Of a stretch of DNA of 64,000 nt, positions 62,127 through 64,000 are shown in pieces; positions within the stretch are counted from its first letter, which is position 1; every line of letters begins with the position of its first letter. The translations under genes and the position numbers were made by a program. Location of the stretch: positions 1 through 64,000 of the forward strand of contig JALVOT010000006.1 of the NCBI GenBank assembly GCA_027026255.1. Reading direction: 5' to 3'. Below the pieces are notes generated by a model, which saw only the letters and a program-made list of their open reading frames with translations, was not told the origin of the DNA and made no database searches. The DNA comes from Caldifarciminota bacterium. Lineage in GTDB: Bacteria > Hydrothermota > Tepidihabitantia > SM23-42.

Positions 62127-63584
62127 TTAATTAGTGCCTGGTTTATTAAGGTGATCAAAGGCGTTAGGATTTATTTCACATATTGAAACATAAAGTTGTA
62201 GCATTTCCTCATAAAAATATTTTGCAAATTGGCAATTAAATCGTTTTTTAGCTATATCTACACGGTGGTTATGTACTACATGCATGTGGCACATATCACA
62301 AAGTCTTATTAACCAACAATCGTAACAATCAATATATTGCGCTTTCCTGAATTGGTTCATCACATCAAGCACTTTTTTTACATCTACCCCATTTTCTATT
62401 GTTCCAATTTGCATATTCTCATTTCCATCTGTTTTTTCGCAAACAAATAATCTGCCCGCTGTATCTACAAAAAGCTTCCTTGCGCTTGGAATACATATCA
62501 GTCTTCTTATAATATTTGATCTATTAAGAGGACTCGTGTCTCGATAATGAATTCTTTTCATGAAAGTTTCAAAAAGGTTATAAACGAATGGGTTACTATC
62601 TTTCTTAACTACCTCCCGACTACACTTTTCATAGTAAATTTTTTTCATTTCTTCCCAACCATTGACTTCTGCAGATTTAATATTCTGTATCAAAGTTGAA
62701 CCAAAGGATTCAACCCACCGGCACATACATGTTAGTTTGGTCTCCGAAAAAAATGATTTTAATATACAGTAATCAACAGGAGGAGATAGAACGGCATTGC
62801 ATATTAATGAATTTCTATAATATTCTTCCGAAAGTTCTCGAATCATTTGTATGTTTCTCCAAACTATATCAAATGTACCCTTGCCACTTTCTTTCAAAAC
62901 GCGATTACGATCGTGTATTTCTTTAGGGCCATCAAGACTTATAATTAATGTAATATTATTGTCTATCAGGAGTTCAATAATTTTCTTATTTAAAAGACTC
63001 CCGTTTGTTGTAATAGAATATTGTAGTGTATTATTCTGGCTACCATATTTTTGAATAATGGAGCGTATCAGGCCCCAGCGAAGTAGAGGTTCACCGCCGT
63101 AGAAACTTACCACTCTTGGACGCGTTTGTTTCTGGGAATGATTAAGCAGGTATTCGACCGCTTTTCTTGCAATAGATAAAGACATATTTTTCAAGGAATG
63201 TTTTCTATAATGTTCAAATGACTCTGAATAAATGCAATATTTACATCTAAAATTACACTGCTCTGTTATCCCAAGGGTAATCGAATTCATTTTTGAAGAT
63301 ATCAGTTCATTTACTTCATCTTCATTCCATAAGTAATCATATTCATACCGAGAAATACTCTGAAAGAATCCTAAATTATTAAGTTTATCAATAGTACTTA
63401 AACAGTTTTCGAGTAAATGACTTTCAAATTGCGTAGAGTATTTGCTAAGAAATTCAGTTTTGGAAAGAGAAGACACAGAATCTATAACTTCAAAAAGTGG
63501 TTCACTTACTCGGACAAATTTATTCATTGAAGGTGAATATAGATATTTTTTACCGCTATACGATATTATTTTCTTATAAAACAT
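62127..63584 (-). CDS. Radical SAM/SPASM-type RiPP peptide maturase
   Basis: The start ATG 63584 lies 8 bases after GGAGG, giving 485 residues. The N-terminal ~95 residues are helical/winged and may be the peptide-recognition (RRE/PqqD-like) part. The radical SAM cluster is CNFRCKYC (Cys 110, 114, 117), followed by SFYGGEPLLRWG. The C-terminal part has many Cys (CMCRW, LICIPSARKLFVDTAGRLFV, CYDCWLIRLCDMC, NCQF), typical of SPASM auxiliary clusters. It would crosslink the precursor peptide encoded just upstream. No transporter or protease is in view. Confidence 0.85.
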   Translation of the reverse strand: MFYKKIISYSGKKYLYSPSMNKFVRVSEPLFEVIDSVSSLSKTEFLSKYSTQFESHLLENCLSTIDKLNNLGFFQSISRYEYDYLWNEDEVNELISSKMNSITLGITEQCNFRCKYCIYSESFEHYRKHSLKNMSLSIARKAVEYLLNHSQKQTRPRVVSFYGGEPLLRWGLIRSIIQKYGSQNNTLQYSITTNGSLLNKKIIELLIDNNITLIISLDGPKEIHDRNRVLKESGKGTFDIVWRNIQMIRELSEEYYRNSLICNAVLSPPVDYCILKSFFSETKLTCMCRWVESFGSTLIQNIKSAEVNGWEEMKKIYYEKCSREVVKKDSNPFVYNLFETFMKRIHYRDTSPLNRSNIIRRLICIPSARKLFVDTAGRLFVCEKTDGNENMQIGTIENGVDVKKVLDVMNQFRKAQYIDCYDCWLIRLCDMCHMHVVHNHRVDIAKKRFNCQFAKYFYEEMLQLYVSICEINPNAFDHLNKPGTN

Positions 63585-63599
63585 ATATGTTACCTCCAA

Positions 63600-63639
63600 A
63601 AATCAAGTGGGGAGACAAAAATGCCTCCCCACTTGATTT
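63600..63639 (-). other. Perfect 15-bp hairpin between precursor and maturase
   Basis: AAATCAAGTGGGGAG and CTCCCCACTTGATTT (arms 63600-63614 and 63625-63639) pair perfectly around a 10-base loop. On the minus strand the second arm ends in ATTTTT just before the maturase ribosome-binding site. It is probably a partial terminator or processing site that makes precursor mRNA more abundant than maturase mRNA. Confidence 0.8.
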
Positions 63640-63641
63640 AT

Positions 63642-63857
63642 TTATCCAATTAAGCCACCAGCAGCTCCACCGCCCCAACCAGCAACATCGGCAAGAGAGA
63701 CTGGACACTTGCAATCTAAACAAATATCCAAACAATCCAGTGTGCCTCTGGTAGATATCCTTTTGTCTTCTATTTGAGCTTGGAAATTTACAAGCCAAGC
63801 CTGCTCAAGGATGCCGATACCTGGTTCTTGTGGTAGTTTCTTTTTCTTCTCATCCAT
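63642..63857 (-). CDS. RiPP precursor peptide with Cys-rich and Gly-rich core
   Basis: This 71-residue peptide starts at ATG 63857, after a strong AGGAGG. The leader (about 1-38) is basic then amphipathic (GIGILEQAWLVNFQAQIEDK). The core has four Cys at 42, 46, 49 and 51 (DCLDICLDCKC), then PVSLADVAGWGGGAAGGLIG. A short gene directly before a radical SAM/SPASM enzyme, with Cys close to acceptor residues, fits thioether-crosslinked (sactipeptide/ranthipeptide-like) products. No known RiPP family is recognised from the sequence. Confidence 0.7.
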   Translation of the reverse strand: MDEKKKKLPQEPGIGILEQAWLVNFQAQIEDKRISTRGTLDCLDICLDCKCPVSLADVAGWGGGAAGGLIG

Positions 63858-63908
63858 TTTTTACCTCCTTTTTTTTCTTTTTTTATCTTTTTTATTAGAA
63901 GACCCCCG

Positions 63909-63963
63909 GCGGGTATGCGAAGTTTGGCGTAAGCCAAATTGGGTGAGCAAACCGCATCCCCGC
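63909..63963 (-). other. Structured leader upstream of the RiPP precursor
   Basis: Nested inverted repeats: outer GCGGG/CCCGC and ATGCG/CGCAT (63909-63919 with 63953-63963, one mismatch) enclose TTTGGC-GTAA-GCCAAA (63923-63938). It lies 52 bases before the precursor start, in a G+C-rich patch that contrasts with its AT-rich surroundings, and ends near a T/A-rich tract. It could be a structured 5' leader, a regulatory RNA, or the terminator of a gene beyond the window. Confidence 0.55.
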
Positions 63964-64000
63964 TACCCCGATATGGGCAAGACGCGAAGCACCGCAGAGT

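Noticed and set aside
1-64000. tRNA or rRNA genes
   Set aside because: I saw no cloverleaf-type sequence with TTCRA arms or recognisable rRNA blocks on reading either strand; a tRNAscan/Infernal run would settle this.

Overview
The window looks like a chromosomal segment of a diderm (outer-membrane-bearing) bacterium from a poorly cultivated lineage. It carries outer-membrane barrel proteins, an RND/TolC efflux operon, and a secreted propeller protein with a FlgD/type 9-like C-terminal module. That mix recalls candidate phyla such as WOR-3/Stahlbacteria or FCB relatives; this placement is inference and no rRNA is present. Most promoters I can read have the form TTGACA-N16-TATAAT with exactly 16 spacer bases. 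Several place the -10 box only 5-6 bases before the start codon, which implies leaderless mRNAs.

Region 1 (1-38.6 kb) is core genome. It opens with the end of tuf and a tightly overlapping S10/spc ribosomal operon (rpsJ to rpsN), which stops after S14 and meets convergent recR. Next come an MBL-fold hydrolase, a two-subunit class I fumarase and an NSS transporter with its tiny MetS-like partner. A long minus-strand operon follows, combining an outer-membrane barrel, mannose-family PTS components (IIB, IIC, IID, HPr, EI), a GH57 glucanotransferase/amylase and a phosphoglucose/phosphomannose isomerase; no EIIA is present. After a 16-repeat propeller protein and a secreted unknown protein comes a minus-strand housekeeping cluster (lipoprotein, birA, coaX, tsaE, tsaB, rimI, a small exported protein, and a large cyclase-AAA-TPR regulator). 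A TetR-controlled RND efflux operon (tetR, barrel, tolC, membrane-fusion protein, RND pump) closes the region, with a clear operator and promoter.

Region 2 (38.7-62.1 kb) is a visibly AT-rich defence island on the plus strand. A type I restriction-modification operon (hsdR, hsdS, hsdM) contains a RadC-like protein, a DUF4062/ATPase protein and a complete Gabija-like pair (OLD nuclease plus UvrD helicase). Beyond it are an AIPR-family nuclease, a defence-type reverse transcriptase with a HEAT-like helical tail, two paralogues of an unrecognised D...ExK nuclease-like family, a DUF5677-like protein, an HD-domain protein and an AAA/DUF4143 ATPase. These genes are separated by several families of repeats: a boundary repeat, a 245-bp promoter/small-ORF module present twice, and a structured module present three times that also supplies ribosome-binding sites. 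The island therefore looks like an array of exchangeable cassettes.

Region 3 (62.1-64 kb) is a RiPP locus on the minus strand. A 71-residue precursor with a Cys-rich, Gly-rich core is followed by a perfect 15-bp hairpin and a radical SAM/SPASM-type maturase. A strongly structured leader lies upstream at the window edge.
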